DNA of 64,000 nucleotides from Pseudanabaena sp. ABRG5-3 (GCF_003967015.1 NZ_AP017560.1:2170001-2234000); one strand, 5' to 3'. Numbered from the stretch's first letter, positions 1 to 8,489 are shown. Numbers and translations: made by a program. The notes: generated from the letters alone by a model not told the origin.

Positions 1-49
1 GTGTACGCTCACGCTTAGTTCTAAGACTTGTCAATTAGGCGATCGCCTT

Positions 50-256
50 CTAGTTATCAGGAAATTGCCAACACATAATCCGTTCGACATTTTTGGAGCC
101 ACAACGACATGCCTCAGCATGGGAAGCAACCCATTCATAATCACATTTGCGACAGTGATGTAGGACGTTGTTGATATTAGCGGCAGCAATGTGATCGCGT
201 CCTGCTTTTAGTTCTTCAGGTGTGAGGACGGATTCAAGATCATTTGGCTCAGTCAT
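50..256 (-). CDS. Small zinc-ribbon protein, copy 1 (68 aa)
   Basis: A 68-residue protein with a HCRKC pair and a CRC pair about 15 residues later, followed by another Cys near the C terminus; this looks like a small zinc ribbon. It differs at only three residues from the protein at 1792-1998. It lies 28 bp downstream of the PIN toxin 285-692 on the same strand, so it is probably the last gene of an antitoxin-toxin-ribbon operon. Function is unknown. The repeated position behind a PIN module suggests a link with the TA system, but this is inference. The downstream flank also resembles that of copy 2, including a HIP1-like site just before the stop. Confidence 0.7.
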   Translation of the reverse strand: MTEPNDLESVLTPEELKAGRDHIAAANINNVLHHCRKCDYEWVASHAEACRCGSKNVERIMCWQFPDN

Positions 257-284
257 TACAACATCTCCCTTTGGGTTCTGTTTT

Positions 285-692
285 TTAAAGTTCGAGAAAA
301 TCGGCTGGGGTGAGAATCTGAATATCTCTAAAAGGATGTAGAACTAACAAGTCGTGATCGCCTGTAATCAAATAATCAGCTTTACCATTGACCGCCACTT
401 CTAGAAATTTATCGTCTTTGTGATCGCGACAGATATTTATTGACTCAGTAATCTCGATCGCTTCTATTTTGGATGCTAAGGTTTGCAAAAATTTCGAGCG
501 TTTGACTAAGGAGACATAGCGATCGAATTTTTTACGAGTGAGGACTTCGGTTATTTCTGTGACTGTGGCTTCTGACATTAAGATAATTCCATGAGCCATG
601 CTGTAATCAAATAGTTTTTGAGGTGGTGTATTTTTGCTCAAGATACTACTGATAAGGATATTTGTGTCGATGACAAAGCGTAATTTATTCAT
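285..692 (-). CDS. PIN-domain toxin (VapC-like ribonuclease, COG1569 type)
   Basis: A 135-residue PIN protein. The acidic residues expected in the active site are visible: D9 in FVIDTNILIS, E46 in the TVTEITEV stretch, D93/D94 in HKDDKFLE and D112 in TGDHDLL. Family members are Mg-dependent ribonucleases that act as TA toxins. The ATG overlaps the 3' end of the antitoxin 685-900 by 8 bp, implying translational coupling. The catalytic set looks intact and the length is usual for COG1569 proteins. The RNA target cannot be inferred. Confidence 0.85.
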   Translation of the reverse strand: MNKLRFVIDTNILISSILSKNTPPQKLFDYSMAHGIILMSEATVTEITEVLTRKKFDRYVSLVKRSKFLQTLASKIEAIEITESINICRDHKDDKFLEVAVNGKADYLITGDHDLLVLHPFRDIQILTPADFLEL

Positions 693-900
693 CTTCTAGA
701 AGTTTCTCTAGTATTTCTGGAGTTAGTCCGTTGGATTCGGCTTCGTCTCTAAGGTCGGCAACTATATCTTCTAAGGATTCTTCTAATGAACGTTTCAAGA
801 TAGATGTCATTAGTGCTTGAAATTGTTGTTGGCTCTGTGGTTTGAATGCTCTATAGGCTCTAGCAATTTCTGGCTCGACTTCAAAGCTGATGGTTTCCAT
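685..900 (-). CDS. Antitoxin of PIN pair (copy b)
   Basis: A 71-residue acidic protein opening with METISFEVEPEIARAYR and ending in an acidic helix. It overlaps the following PIN toxin by 8 bp, the classical arrangement of an antitoxin preceding its toxin. It is a clear paralogue of 2715-2939: both share the METI..EVEPEIARAY start and a NGLT.EIL C-terminal motif. The N-terminal part probably supplies DNA binding and autoregulation and the C-terminal part toxin neutralisation, by analogy with other TA antitoxins. No named family is recognised with certainty. Confidence 0.75.
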   Translation of the reverse strand: METISFEVEPEIARAYRAFKPQSQQQFQALMTSILKRSLEESLEDIVADLRDEAESNGLTPEILEKLLEDE

Positions 901-1013
901 AATTTACCTCCAATTTTTACTTTTCCTATTTTACTCAGGTTTGATTTACCTCTAATTGAGACGATTGCCCACTTCTCTATCAATAATTAGGTCTAGGTTT
1001 GAGATCTGATTTA

Positions 1014-1400
1014 TCAGGTTGTTAACCAAGCTAAAATCTCGTCAATTATCGATTCGATACTTGGTAGTGGATAGACGATGATTTCTCCATTTTGTTGATG
1101 TTTATGTTCTTTTTCTGATAGTGGTGGTTTATGAGCAGCATTATCGTAACGAAAAATTAAACTTTCTCCTGCATCTTGATATTGGTAGGCATAGCTGAAA
1201 TGTTCGATCTGTTGCTGCTTGGCGGAAATGTATTCTCGAATAAAAAGTACGGAGTTATCAATTAGTTCTACTTTGATATTGATGAAGAGTTCACCTGATG
1301 GACGAGATTCGCTATTAGATGTAATTGTTTTGGCTAAACCGTAATCTTCTAGCCGAGAAACTGCAATAACTAAGTCTTGAAAATAGCTAGATACTGACAT
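1014..1400 (-). CDS. TumE-family toxin (DUF6516-like)
   Basis: A 128-residue protein with the features of the TumE/DUF6516 family: an N-terminal beta-rich part (ELFINIKVELIDNSVLFIRE), a central FSYAYQYQ segment, and a His-rich EKEHKHQQNG loop before the terminal helix. The family is known from type II-like TA modules partnered with TumA. Here the start overlaps the preceding gene 1387-1695 by 14 bp, the expected antitoxin-then-toxin order. The module lies between the two zinc-ribbon/PIN units. The mode of toxicity is not established from sequence. Confidence 0.75.
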   Translation of the reverse strand: MSVSSYFQDLVIAVSRLEDYGLAKTITSNSESRPSGELFINIKVELIDNSVLFIREYISAKQQQIEHFSYAYQYQDAGESLIFRYDNAAHKPPLSEKEHKHQQNGEIIVYPLPSIESIIDEILAWLTT

Positions 1401-1695
1401 TTTGACTGATATTTTGTAGGCTTAGGAGAATATGTAAGTCTTGAGTAATATTTTCTAAACAGCGATATTCGCCAAACCATTCAATATATTCTAAGTCTTT
1501 GCCTTCTAGATTCTCTGCTGTCCAAGAGGTGATAAATTCACTGGAGGAGATTTGATATTTCTGCTCGAATGTTTTTAATTTTTGTTCTATTTGTTTTTTA
1601 CCTTGTTCCATTCGCAGGATTTCGGCACGGATTGTTTTTTGGAGAATTGCGATCGCGCGATCAGGGTATTCGGTAAGGATTTTTAACTCGTTCAT
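1387..1695 (-). CDS. TumA-like antitoxin
   Basis: About 102 residues, mostly helical and rich in Lys/Glu (KKQIEQKLKTFEQKYQ), with WTAENLEGKDLEYIEWFGEY in the centre, a pattern typical of the partner of TumE proteins. The reading frame opens with TTG at 1701, but the ATG two codons later (1695) is the better start. It overlaps the TumE-like gene by 14 bp. No separate DNA-binding motif is obvious. Identification rests on both sequence character and the tight coupling to its neighbour. Confidence 0.65.
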   Translation of the reverse strand: MNELKILTEYPDRAIAILQKTIRAEILRMEQGKKQIEQKLKTFEQKYQISSSEFITSWTAENLEGKDLEYIEWFGEYRCLENITQDLHILLSLQNISQNVSI

Positions 1696-1791
1696 GGTCA
1701 AGTTGCGATAAAGTTTTACTGCTATTTTAGTCTTTTTAGATCTTGCCGATCGCTAATCATGTCACTTTTCAGGCAAATAGGTGATCGCCTT

Positions 1792-1998
1792 CTAGTCATC
1801 GGGAAATTGCCAACACATAATCCGTTCGACATTTTTGGAGCCACAACGACATGCCTCGGCATGGGAGGCAACCCATTCGTAATCACATTTGCGACAGTGA
1901 TGTAGGACGTTGTTGATATTAGCGGCGGCAATGCGATCGCGTCCTGCTTTTAGTTCTTCAGGTGTGAGGACAGATTCAGGATCATTTGGCTCAGTCAT
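1792..1998 (-). CDS. Small zinc-ribbon protein, copy 2 (68 aa)
   Basis: Near-identical duplicate of the 50-256 protein (65 of 68 residues the same; differences at residues 7, 22 and 68). The same HCRKC and CRC cysteine pairs are present. It sits downstream of the VapC toxin 2054-2443, just as copy 1 sits downstream of a PIN toxin. Similarity continues a short way beyond the stop codon but not upstream of the start, which marks one edge of the conserved duplicated block. Function is unknown. Confidence 0.7.
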   Translation of the reverse strand: MTEPNDPESVLTPEELKAGRDRIAAANINNVLHHCRKCDYEWVASHAEACRCGSKNVERIMCWQFPDD

Positions 1999-2053
1999 GA
2001 TGAAGTTTCCTTATTCTGGACAGATTATTAATTTAGTAATCTTTTATAAATTA

Positions 2054-2443
2054 TCATTTTAGAATTTGAACTATTGGATAGGTACTGATTGCTTGATCGG
2101 CAGTCACTATCGTTAAATTATGCTGAATAGATTGACAAATTAAAAGTCGATCAAAGGGATCTCTATGTAAAGGTGGTAATCGAATTAGTTGTGTAATACT
2201 AGCTTCGTCAATTTGTAGGCTATCAATTTGATGTCGAATACGTTGTCTTGGTAAATATGTTGCAGGGGATTCTGGGAAAGGAAGTTTGCCAAGTTGATAT
2301 TTAATTGTGGCTTCCCAAACAGATACAACGCTGAGGTAGACATTGTTATTGGGGTCTTGGATGTAGTCGCGAAACTGTGAAGAAAGTTGAGGATCTCCAT
2401 TAAGAAACCAAAGAAAAATATGTGTGTCAAGAAGCAATCGCAT
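2054..2443 (-). CDS. VapC-type PIN toxin (COG3744)
   Basis: A 129-residue PIN ribonuclease. The start LLLDTHIFLW (D6), SVWEATIKYQLGKL (E44), LHRDPFDRLL (D95/D98) and TIVTADQAI (D116) are the hallmarks of the COG3744 VapC subgroup. It follows its likely antitoxin 2456-2671 by 12 bp on the same strand. All acidic residues are present and the length is normal, so it should be an active toxin. It belongs to a different PIN subfamily from the toxin at 285-692. Confidence 0.88.
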   Translation of the reverse strand: MRLLLDTHIFLWFLNGDPQLSSQFRDYIQDPNNNVYLSVVSVWEATIKYQLGKLPFPESPATYLPRQRIRHQIDSLQIDEASITQLIRLPPLHRDPFDRLLICQSIQHNLTIVTADQAISTYPIVQILK

Positions 2444-2455
2444 AATTTATCTGTT

Positions 2456-2671
2456 CTATTCAAAGTCTTTTAAGATTTCTTCTGGTAAAGGTTCGTCAAA
2501 GTTTTGAGGAACAGTAAATTCGCCAGCACAGAGGGCATATGGTCTTGGTTCTTTTAAGGTTTTATTTTGTTGTCTGCGAGTTTGTGTGAATAGCAAGAAG
2601 TCAAAAAGCTCTTCTACTAGTTCTTCGGGAACGTGGGAGATTTCTTGAATGAGTTTTTCTCTAGTGGTCAT
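2456..2671 (-). CDS. VapB-type antitoxin (DUF2281-like)
   Basis: A 71-residue protein starting MTTREKLIQEISHVPEELVE and containing ELFDFLLFTQTRRQ, the pattern of short cyanobacterial DUF2281-like antitoxins paired with VapC. The open frame extends upstream to 2731, but those extra 20 codons read through the remnant of another PIN gene (see 2690-2722). The ATG at 2671, preceded by AAGAG, is the credible start. It ends 12 bp before the VapC gene. Confidence 0.75.
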   Translation of the reverse strand: MTTREKLIQEISHVPEELVEELFDFLLFTQTRRQQNKTLKEPRPYALCAGEFTVPQNFDEPLPEEILKDFE

Positions 2672-2689
2672 GTGGTTGTTCTCTTGGCT

Positions 2690-2722
2690 ATTTGTATTTA
2701 TGACAAATCTCGGTTTAGTCAT
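2690..2722 (-). pseudogene. Remnant of a PIN toxin start (11 codons)
   Basis: Reading leftward from the ATG at 2722 gives MTKPRFVINTN, matching the MNKLRFVIDTN opening of the PIN toxin at 285-692. It overlaps the upstream antitoxin (2715-2939) by exactly 8 bp, the same overlap as in the intact pair 685-900/285-692. Homology then stops and the leader of the VapB antitoxin begins. This looks like the stump of a toxin gene that was replaced by the VapBC module. Confidence 0.6.
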
Positions 2723-2939
2723 CGTCTTCATTCAAAATTTCAGTAAGGATCTCTTGGGTTAGTCCGTTGGCTTTGGCTTGTGCTTGCATTTCTTGAATGA
2801 TGTCTTCCAAAGATAGTCTACGCACAAATTGTTTGAGCGAACTATTGAGAACAAGCTGCATTTTTTTACGGTCGATCAAGTTTGCCTCTTGATAGGCTCT
2901 AGCAATTTCTGGCTCAACTTCAATACAAATTGTTTCCAT
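2715..2939 (-). CDS. Antitoxin paralogue lacking its own toxin (copy a)
   Basis: A 74-residue acidic protein, METICIEVEPEIARAYQ at the N terminus and NGLTQEILTEIL near the C terminus, paralogous to 685-900. Its original PIN partner is reduced to an 11-codon stump; the next intact genes are the unrelated VapB/VapC pair. It may persist as an orphan antitoxin able to neutralise the toxin at 285-692, which would be a cross-talk hypothesis. It is the first gene downstream of the Argonaute gene, 69 bp away. Confidence 0.7.
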   Translation of the reverse strand: METICIEVEPEIARAYQEANLIDRKKMQLVLNSSLKQFVRRLSLEDIIQEMQAQAKANGLTQEILTEILNEDDD

Positions 2940-3008
2940 AATCTACCTCTAATCTAATTGGGCAAAAAATCTTGTTGTGTGTTCACTTATGTCTTGATTT
3001 CAATAACC

Positions 3009-5102
3009 CTATAGCCAATAAGGTATGGTTCCCTCTAAATCTTTAGGTTTAATTCCTTTCAAAACTAAACCGCCAATTTTGTCACTAAAGTGGATACTGA
3101 CTGGGGATCTCGTCCCCCTAAGTGAACCATAGTGCAAAAGTGTGAGCGATAAAACGGAGTGGACAGCTTGCTCAATTGTAAAAGGGGCTTCTGTACGAAT
3201 TTGCAAAGGTTGAGGCGTTGAATTTTTAAATGGAGGCAATGACGAGACTAAAAAAGCTTGAGTATCACTTAATTTAAAAACATCACCTTTAGCTGGTTGT
3301 TTCACTTCTCCATTAGTGAAGGAATAAATTCTCGGTACGGCATCTTTAATTACTTCAACCAGATAAAATTCTGCACTAATTTGTTTAGCCCATGATTTTA
3401 GAACCTGTTTCTCTTTGCCACGAAATAAGCCATCTCTATGAATAACTACTCTTTTTCCCTGAAACTCATCTATAGGGAATAAACTTTGTAATACATTCTC
3501 TGGAATGGTTTCTCCTTCTAGAGGAGCATCATGGATACGATATCTTAGTAGATCTCCATTGCTAAAGTATATACGAGCTATAGCAGTAGCATTAAGACTT
3601 CCTGATAGGTTTTTCTTTTTTTGACGAGCAACATCAAGACCAATTACTAAATCAGCATAAGGTAATGGTTCAGCTAAAGCAAAAGGAGTATTTCCTGTTT
3701 TTCCTAAAATCCCTAAAGCTATATTACCCAGCGCAAAAGTATTTGTAGTTGTTGATTTTTCAATATACTGACTGGGTATACATCGACCTATAGTTATAGA
3801 TTTAAATTTATCGTATGCACTACCTTCTTCTTCAGAATTATCATTAAAAAAAGCCAATATGATATTGGGCTGTTTTTCTTTCTGCATCAAAATATTAATA
3901 GCTTCTTCGATTTTTACCCTTGAATCTTCTTGAATATTTTGTAGACCTACATATTCAGAATTAAATTTAAATTTTTTCAATTCTTCTTGTAATGCTGGGC
4001 GAAATTTTTCTAAGCTCTCTGTATTGGAGCCTCTAATAATACCAATATAAATTGGCTGGTTTTCAGAAAATTTGCTTGATCTTCTATAAACCCCATTTTG
4101 TTTTAAGCTATTTATCATCTCATCATGTTTGCCGATCTTGGAATTACCAAAACAGAGATTTGAGCTAAAATTTAAACTGTCTGAATTCAAGAACAAATCC
4201 GAATCTTTTTGAGAGGTGTATGCATTTTGAATAAAATTTCGTTGCTTAGCAATTTCAGCAATAGAGCTTACTATTTCAGAACGCAACTTGGGTTCTATTT
4301 TTAAAATATTTAATGCTTTCTGAGAATCTACATTAAAGCGTTGACAGTCTGCTAATCGAAGAACAATCTTTAATGCACTCGAAATGTAGTCGTAACGAGA
4401 TTTCCCGACAGAAACAACTAATTCATCATCAGGTGCATTATTAATCAAAGCTTTTGATTCTTCTTTTTTTGTTAAGCTCAAAAGCCTCGTTCTGTGATCA
4501 ATCAGCCGACCTGTTATGGCGGCAATTTCATCTTTTAAGCTAGATCCCTTATCTTCAACCATTATTCCTAATAGCTGATTAGGGTCGGCAACTTTTGCCG
4601 CATAGGTCTTGAAATCTTCTTTGTAGATTAAATTTGATTGAACCGAAATAGAGATCGATGGATGGTCATTGACTACCCAAGCTTTTACACCATAAGTTCT
4701 CTCTATTTTAGCTCTGCCAAGATCGTGATTCTTCTGAGATAGCTTCAACTTGATTTCTCTTTGAATATCTGAGAACAAACCAAAAGCCACAAAATCTGCT
4801 TGGGATTGAGGTGTGATTGCAAAATCTGTATCTTGCTTCAATCCTTGCAAATTCCTATAAACTTCGGGCTGCTCTTGCCAAAGGACTTCTACAATATTTT
4901 TAATTTCGAGATCGGATACTAACTTATCTCCAACAATTTTGTTTTCACTCCATACCCAATGCCCCCCCAATTCAGCCCTTAATCTATATGCAAATTTCCA
5001 GCCAATAGTGGATATATCGTTGTTCCCTATTATCAACTTGTAAGCATAAAGTGTTGGCAATGTAGAAAGGTTAATAGGAAAAACTTCTATAAATGTTGTC
5101 AT
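3009..5102 (-). CDS. ago: Long prokaryotic Argonaute (pAgo), putatively catalytic
   Basis: A 697-residue protein with the layout of a long pAgo: N and PAZ-like region (about 1-330), MID (about 345-480) and PIWI (about 485-697). The PIWI tetrad appears complete: D490 in VIGLDVAR, E531 in the EGETIP glutamate finger, D557 in VIHRDGLF and D674 in IHFSDKIGG; spacing fits known active pAgos of the TtAgo/CbAgo type. Such proteins use short guides to cleave or interfere with foreign DNA. The stretch NTFALGNIALGILGK fits the MID/PIWI junction. It is AT-richer than nearby core genes and heads the TA stack, consistent with a defence island. No companion nuclease or helicase gene is adjacent. Confidence 0.93.
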   Translation of the reverse strand: MTTFIEVFPINLSTLPTLYAYKLIIGNNDISTIGWKFAYRLRAELGGHWVWSENKIVGDKLVSDLEIKNIVEVLWQEQPEVYRNLQGLKQDTDFAITPQSQADFVAFGLFSDIQREIKLKLSQKNHDLGRAKIERTYGVKAWVVNDHPSISISVQSNLIYKEDFKTYAAKVADPNQLLGIMVEDKGSSLKDEIAAITGRLIDHRTRLLSLTKKEESKALINNAPDDELVVSVGKSRYDYISSALKIVLRLADCQRFNVDSQKALNILKIEPKLRSEIVSSIAEIAKQRNFIQNAYTSQKDSDLFLNSDSLNFSSNLCFGNSKIGKHDEMINSLKQNGVYRRSSKFSENQPIYIGIIRGSNTESLEKFRPALQEELKKFKFNSEYVGLQNIQEDSRVKIEEAINILMQKEKQPNIILAFFNDNSEEEGSAYDKFKSITIGRCIPSQYIEKSTTTNTFALGNIALGILGKTGNTPFALAEPLPYADLVIGLDVARQKKKNLSGSLNATAIARIYFSNGDLLRYRIHDAPLEGETIPENVLQSLFPIDEFQGKRVVIHRDGLFRGKEKQVLKSWAKQISAEFYLVEVIKDAVPRIYSFTNGEVKQPAKGDVFKLSDTQAFLVSSLPPFKNSTPQPLQIRTEAPFTIEQAVHSVLSLTLLHYGSLRGTRSPVSIHFSDKIGGLVLKGIKPKDLEGTIPYWL

Positions 5103-5195
5103 TAGTAACTACGAAAAATGGCTTATAAACTCAGTAAGGTTATAATTTCAGCTATTTTAGCATAAAACATATAGTTTAAATTCATGATTTATTGA

Positions 5196-5218
5196 GTTTA
5201 TGCTTTACCAAGTAAGCG
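5196..5218. repeat. 23-bp direct repeat of the uvrB 3' end, distal copy
   Basis: GTTTATGCTTTACCAAGTAA plus GCG matches 5600-5622 (last codons and stop of uvrB) with a single T/C difference. The two copies bracket the orphan antitoxin 5318-5542 and resemble a duplicated attachment site or a recombination scar. No integrase is seen. Confidence 0.55.
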
Positions 5219-5317
5219 TTTGCAGTGATATGACTTTGACCCATTGTCTCAACTTCGCTTAACATATCGCCGCAAAGCACGCCCAAATTTTGGCGAAAAA
5301 ACAATCTTTCTCATAGA

Positions 5318-5542
5318 TTACTCTGGTGAATCAAGCATATTGCGTAATTCTGCGATCGCTTCTTCTGCGGTGTAAGACTTCAGTTCACCAGTCTGATATG
5401 CCGCTAACGCCTCACGCCCATTTTGAGCAATCTCATCGCGCCGACGCTCAATCTGACGATTACGAATAATTTTTACCAACATATCTTGTTGATCTATCGG
5501 TAACTGTTCAACAACCTCAATTGCTGCCGCAAGTGTAACCAT
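5318..5542 (-). CDS. Orphan antitoxin-like protein (74 aa)
   Basis: Starts MVTLAAAIEVVEQLPIDQQD and ends EEAIAELRNMLDSPE, a form common for cyanobacterial antitoxins that precede RelE/ParE- or PIN-type toxins. No toxin follows: the next gene on this side is the Argonaute gene, 215 bp away. It is bracketed by two copies of the uvrB 3' end sequence, suggesting it arrived or was left by a recombination event. Function as an antitoxin is inferred from sequence type only. Confidence 0.6.
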   Translation of the reverse strand: MVTLAAAIEVVEQLPIDQQDMLVKIIRNRQIERRRDEIAQNGREALAAYQTGELKSYTAEEAIAELRNMLDSPE

Positions 5543-5599
5543 ACGTCTTCCTAAGTGTTATTAAATTCACTTTACTTAAAATCTTATCTTGTTTTCTAG

Positions 5600-5622
5600 G
5601 TTTACGCTTTACCAAGTAAGCG
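5600..5622. repeat. 23-bp direct repeat at the uvrB 3' end, proximal copy
   Basis: Partner of 5196-5218. It covers the uvrB stop codon and last codons, encoding the terminal LGKA residues. Confidence 0.55.
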
Positions 5623-7605
5623 ATCGCGCAGAGCCTTAATCTTGTCGCGAAAGGCAGCAGCTTGCTCGAATTCCTGCTTCTTCGCTGCATCCTTCATTTG
5701 GGCTTCCAACTGCTCAATGATGGCGGGAATGTCATCCAGAGAAATCTCCTTCGCATTATTCACTACATACTCAAGCTGACGCTCGTTGAGGCGGCGTGAA
5801 ACAGATAGAAAATCGAGAATCGCATTACCTTCAATGGATTTCACAATTGACCTTGGCGTAATATTGTTATCTTCATTATGTTTAATCTGAATGCGGCGGC
5901 GGCGTTCCGTTTCGGAAATCGCTTTTTCCATACTATTAGTCAAGCGATCGGCATACATAATTACTTGTCCCGCTACATTTCGCGCCGCCCGTCCGATGGT
6001 CTGAATCAGCGATCGCTCAGCTCTTAAAAAGCCTTCCTTGTCAGCATCGAGAATCGCCACCAGTGACACTTCAGGCAAGTCTAAACCTTCTCGCAACAAG
6101 TTCACGCCGATCAGAACATCAAACTCCCCTTTTCGCAAAGCTTGTAGGATTTCAATCCGTTCAATGGATTTGATATCGGAATGGAGATACCGCACCGATA
6201 GATTTCGCTCTTGAAAATAGGTAGTCAAATCCTCTGCCATTTTCTTAGTTAGGGTTGTGATTAAGACCCGTTCTTTCCGCTTAATTCGTAATTGAATCTC
6301 ATGGTAGAGATCATCAACTTGCCCCTCTGTTGGACGGACAAAGATCTCAGGATCGACCACACCTGTCGGACGGATAATCTGCTCGACTACCTGCTCCGAA
6401 ACTTCCATTTCCCAATCTCCGGGGGTCGCCGAAACAAAAATACATTGTTTGACCATATCCCAGAATTCATCAGCCTTTAATGGTCGATTATCCGCCGCAC
6501 TGGGCAAACGGAAACCATGATCGATCAGCGTCATCTTTCTTGCGCGATCGCCATTATACATCCCTCTAATTTGCGGTATGGAAACATGGGACTCATCGAC
6601 AATCAGCAACCAATCATCCTTAGGAAAATAGTCCACTAAACAGGCTGGGGACTCTCCCGCTTGTCGTCCTGCGAGATGCCGCGAATAGTTTTCTACGCCA
6701 TTACAGAATCCGACTTCTTGCAATAGTTCCAGATCGTACTTAGTGCGCTGTTCCAGCCGTTGAGCCTCTAGCAATTTTCCTGCATTGGTTAACTCTTCTA
6801 ACCTCTCTTCTAATTCTTTTTTAATATCGGCACAGGCAATTTCTAAGCGATCGGCGGGAGTGACAAAGTGCCTTGCAGGATAGATATTCAAGGCTTCCAT
6901 ACTTTGTAAAATCTCACCCGTCACAGGATCGACATAGCGAATCGCTTCAATCTCATCGCCAAAAAATTCTAAGCGAATGGTGCGATCTTCGTAGGCGGGA
7001 CCAATTTCTAAAATGTCACCCTTGACGCGAAACTTACCACGACCTAGCTCGATATCATTGCGCTCGTACTGCACATTGGTTAGAGCCTTGAGCAATTCCC
7101 TTTGGTCATATTCCACCCCGACTGCTAAGGGAATCGAAGCCTTAAGATATTCTTCGGGAATTCCCAAACCATAGATACAGCTTACGGAGGCAACTACAAT
7201 TACATCTTTACGCTCAAAAAGCGATCGTGTTGCCGAGTGGCGCAACATATCGATTTCATCGTTAATCGAAGCAGTTTTTTCAATATAGGTATCGGTAACG
7301 GGAATATATGCCTCTGGCTGATAGTAATCGTAATAACTAATGAAATATTCGACGGCATTATTAGGAAAGAATTCGCGCAATTCATTACATAGCTGCGCCG
7401 CCAAGGTCTTGTTATGGGCTAGCACTAGGGTGGGCTTCTGATATTTGGCGATCGCATTAGCCACAGTCATCGTTTTGCCAGTACCCGTTGCGCCCAGTAA
7501 GGTCTGATAACGTAGTCCTTTTTGTAAACCATCGAGCAGTTGGGCGATCGCTTTGGGTTGATCGGCGGTGGGTTGCCAAGGGGTACGGATGTCGAACAGG
7601 GCCAT
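5602..7605 (-). CDS. uvrB: Excinuclease ABC subunit B (UvrB)
   Basis: A 667-residue UvrB, normal length. It is the damage-verifying helicase-like subunit of nucleotide excision repair, loaded by UvrA and partnered with UvrC. Visible signatures: Walker [19 protein letters not shown] near residue 40, the beta-hairpin [12 protein letters not shown] near residue 95, helicase motif [56 protein letters not shown], and a C-terminal UVR domain ([20 protein letters not shown]). The ATG at 7605 gives the standard N terminus [13 protein letters not shown]. Confidence 0.98.
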   Translation of the reverse strand: MALFDIRTPWQPTADQPKAIAQLLDGLQKGLRYQTLLGATGTGKTMTVANAIAKYQKPTLVLAHNKTLAAQLCNELREFFPNNAVEYFISYYDYYQPEAYIPVTDTYIEKTASINDEIDMLRHSATRSLFERKDVIVVASVSCIYGLGIPEEYLKASIPLAVGVEYDQRELLKALTNVQYERNDIELGRGKFRVKGDILEIGPAYEDRTIRLEFFGDEIEAIRYVDPVTGEILQSMEALNIYPARHFVTPADRLEIACADIKKELEERLEELTNAGKLLEAQRLEQRTKYDLELLQEVGFCNGVENYSRHLAGRQAGESPACLVDYFPKDDWLLIVDESHVSIPQIRGMYNGDRARKMTLIDHGFRLPSAADNRPLKADEFWDMVKQCIFVSATPGDWEMEVSEQVVEQIIRPTGVVDPEIFVRPTEGQVDDLYHEIQLRIKRKERVLITTLTKKMAEDLTTYFQERNLSVRYLHSDIKSIERIEILQALRKGEFDVLIGVNLLREGLDLPEVSLVAILDADKEGFLRAERSLIQTIGRAARNVAGQVIMYADRLTNSMEKAISETERRRRIQIKHNEDNNITPRSIVKSIEGNAILDFLSVSRRLNERQLEYVVNNAKEISLDDIPAIIEQLEAQMKDAAKKQEFEQAAAFRDKIKALRDRLLGKA

Positions 7606-7662
7606 GAGTTTAGAAATTAGGTGAGAACGCTATCAAAATCAAGGATCTCTATCATATCAAAC

Positions 7663-7713
7663 CCTAATTGTAAGGAAGGACGGCGCGAAGCGCCGTCCTT
7701 CCTTACAATTAGG
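7663..7713. terminator. Perfect 24-bp palindrome, GAA triloop
   Basis: Arms 7663-7686 and 7690-7713 pair without mismatch around a three-base loop; the tip reads GGCGCGAAGCGCC. It lies 13 bp beyond the stop of the ABC ATPase gene and upstream of uvrB. A T-run is not evident, so it may act as a DNA/RNA hairpin rather than a textbook intrinsic terminator. Confidence 0.6.
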
Positions 7714-7725
7714 ACTATCGTTAAT

Positions 7726-8406
7726 TTAACTGCGTTCTAATAACACTTGTTTTAAGCGCATGGGATCACCTTTATCGATAACTTGACCTTGCTCTAATAA
7801 AAAGGCCCCATCAGCATAGTCAAGTTCATTTAAGCGATGGGTTACCCATAGGGCTGTAAGATTTTTTTGCTTGACGAGATCGCGCACCGAGGCAACTAGA
7901 TCGATTTGATTTTCCCCATCTAATAGAGCCGTTGGTTCATCAAGTAATAAAACTTCTGCATGTCGGGCGATCGCCCCAGCGATCGCTACCCGTTGTTTTT
8001 GTCCACCACTGAGAGCATAAATGGGACGACGGAGCATTTGTGAGAGATTTACGGCACTCAGAGATTCTTTGACCCGATGTAGAGTTTCGATGTAGGAAAG
8101 TTTCTCAGATACTAAGCCGAAGGCAATATCTGCCCCGACTGTAGGCATGACTAATTGGTGATCAGGATTTTGAAACACAAACCCCACGCGATCGCTAATT
8201 TCAATATCCCCCGACTTGGGCTTAAGCAATCCCGCTAATAGCCTCAGTAAGGTTGACTTACCACTGCCATTTGTCCCCAGTAGCATCCAAAATTCCCCTT
8301 TAGGGACAGACAAAGTACAGCGATCAAGAACGGTTTCGCCCGATGCCCAAGCAAAGGAAAGCTCGCGAACACTAATGGCGGCAGTGGTAACGGATTCAAT
8401 GGGCAT
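7726..8406 (-). CDS. ABC transporter ATP-binding protein, ECF/CbiO type
   Basis: A 226-residue ATPase: Walker A LLGTNGSGKST (about 42-52), Q-loop VFQNPDHQLV, signature LSGGQKQRVAIAGA (about 137), Walker B VLLLDEPT and the H-loop VTHRLNEL. The NPDHQ element and size fit the EcfA/CbiO group that energises cobalt, nickel or vitamin uptake. No EcfT or S component is adjacent, which is usual for the cyanobacterial member related to plant ABCI11. The substrate cannot be assigned from sequence. Confidence 0.88.
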   Translation of the reverse strand: MPIESVTTAAISVRELSFAWASGETVLDRCTLSVPKGEFWMLLGTNGSGKSTLLRLLAGLLKPKSGDIEISDRVGFVFQNPDHQLVMPTVGADIAFGLVSEKLSYIETLHRVKESLSAVNLSQMLRRPIYALSGGQKQRVAIAGAIARHAEVLLLDEPTALLDGENQIDLVASVRDLVKQKNLTALWVTHRLNELDYADGAFLLEQGQVIDKGDPMRLKQVLLERS

Positions 8407-8489
8407 TGGTTAAATGGCTAGTAATGCAAATATGCAAGTTAGGGAAGAGCTATAGGGGAGTGCAAAAACTCCCCCTAATAGTTTAAAGG

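Noticed and set aside
2185-2463. 92-aa minus-strand ORF
   Set aside because: Fully covered by the VapC gene in another frame; no coding character.
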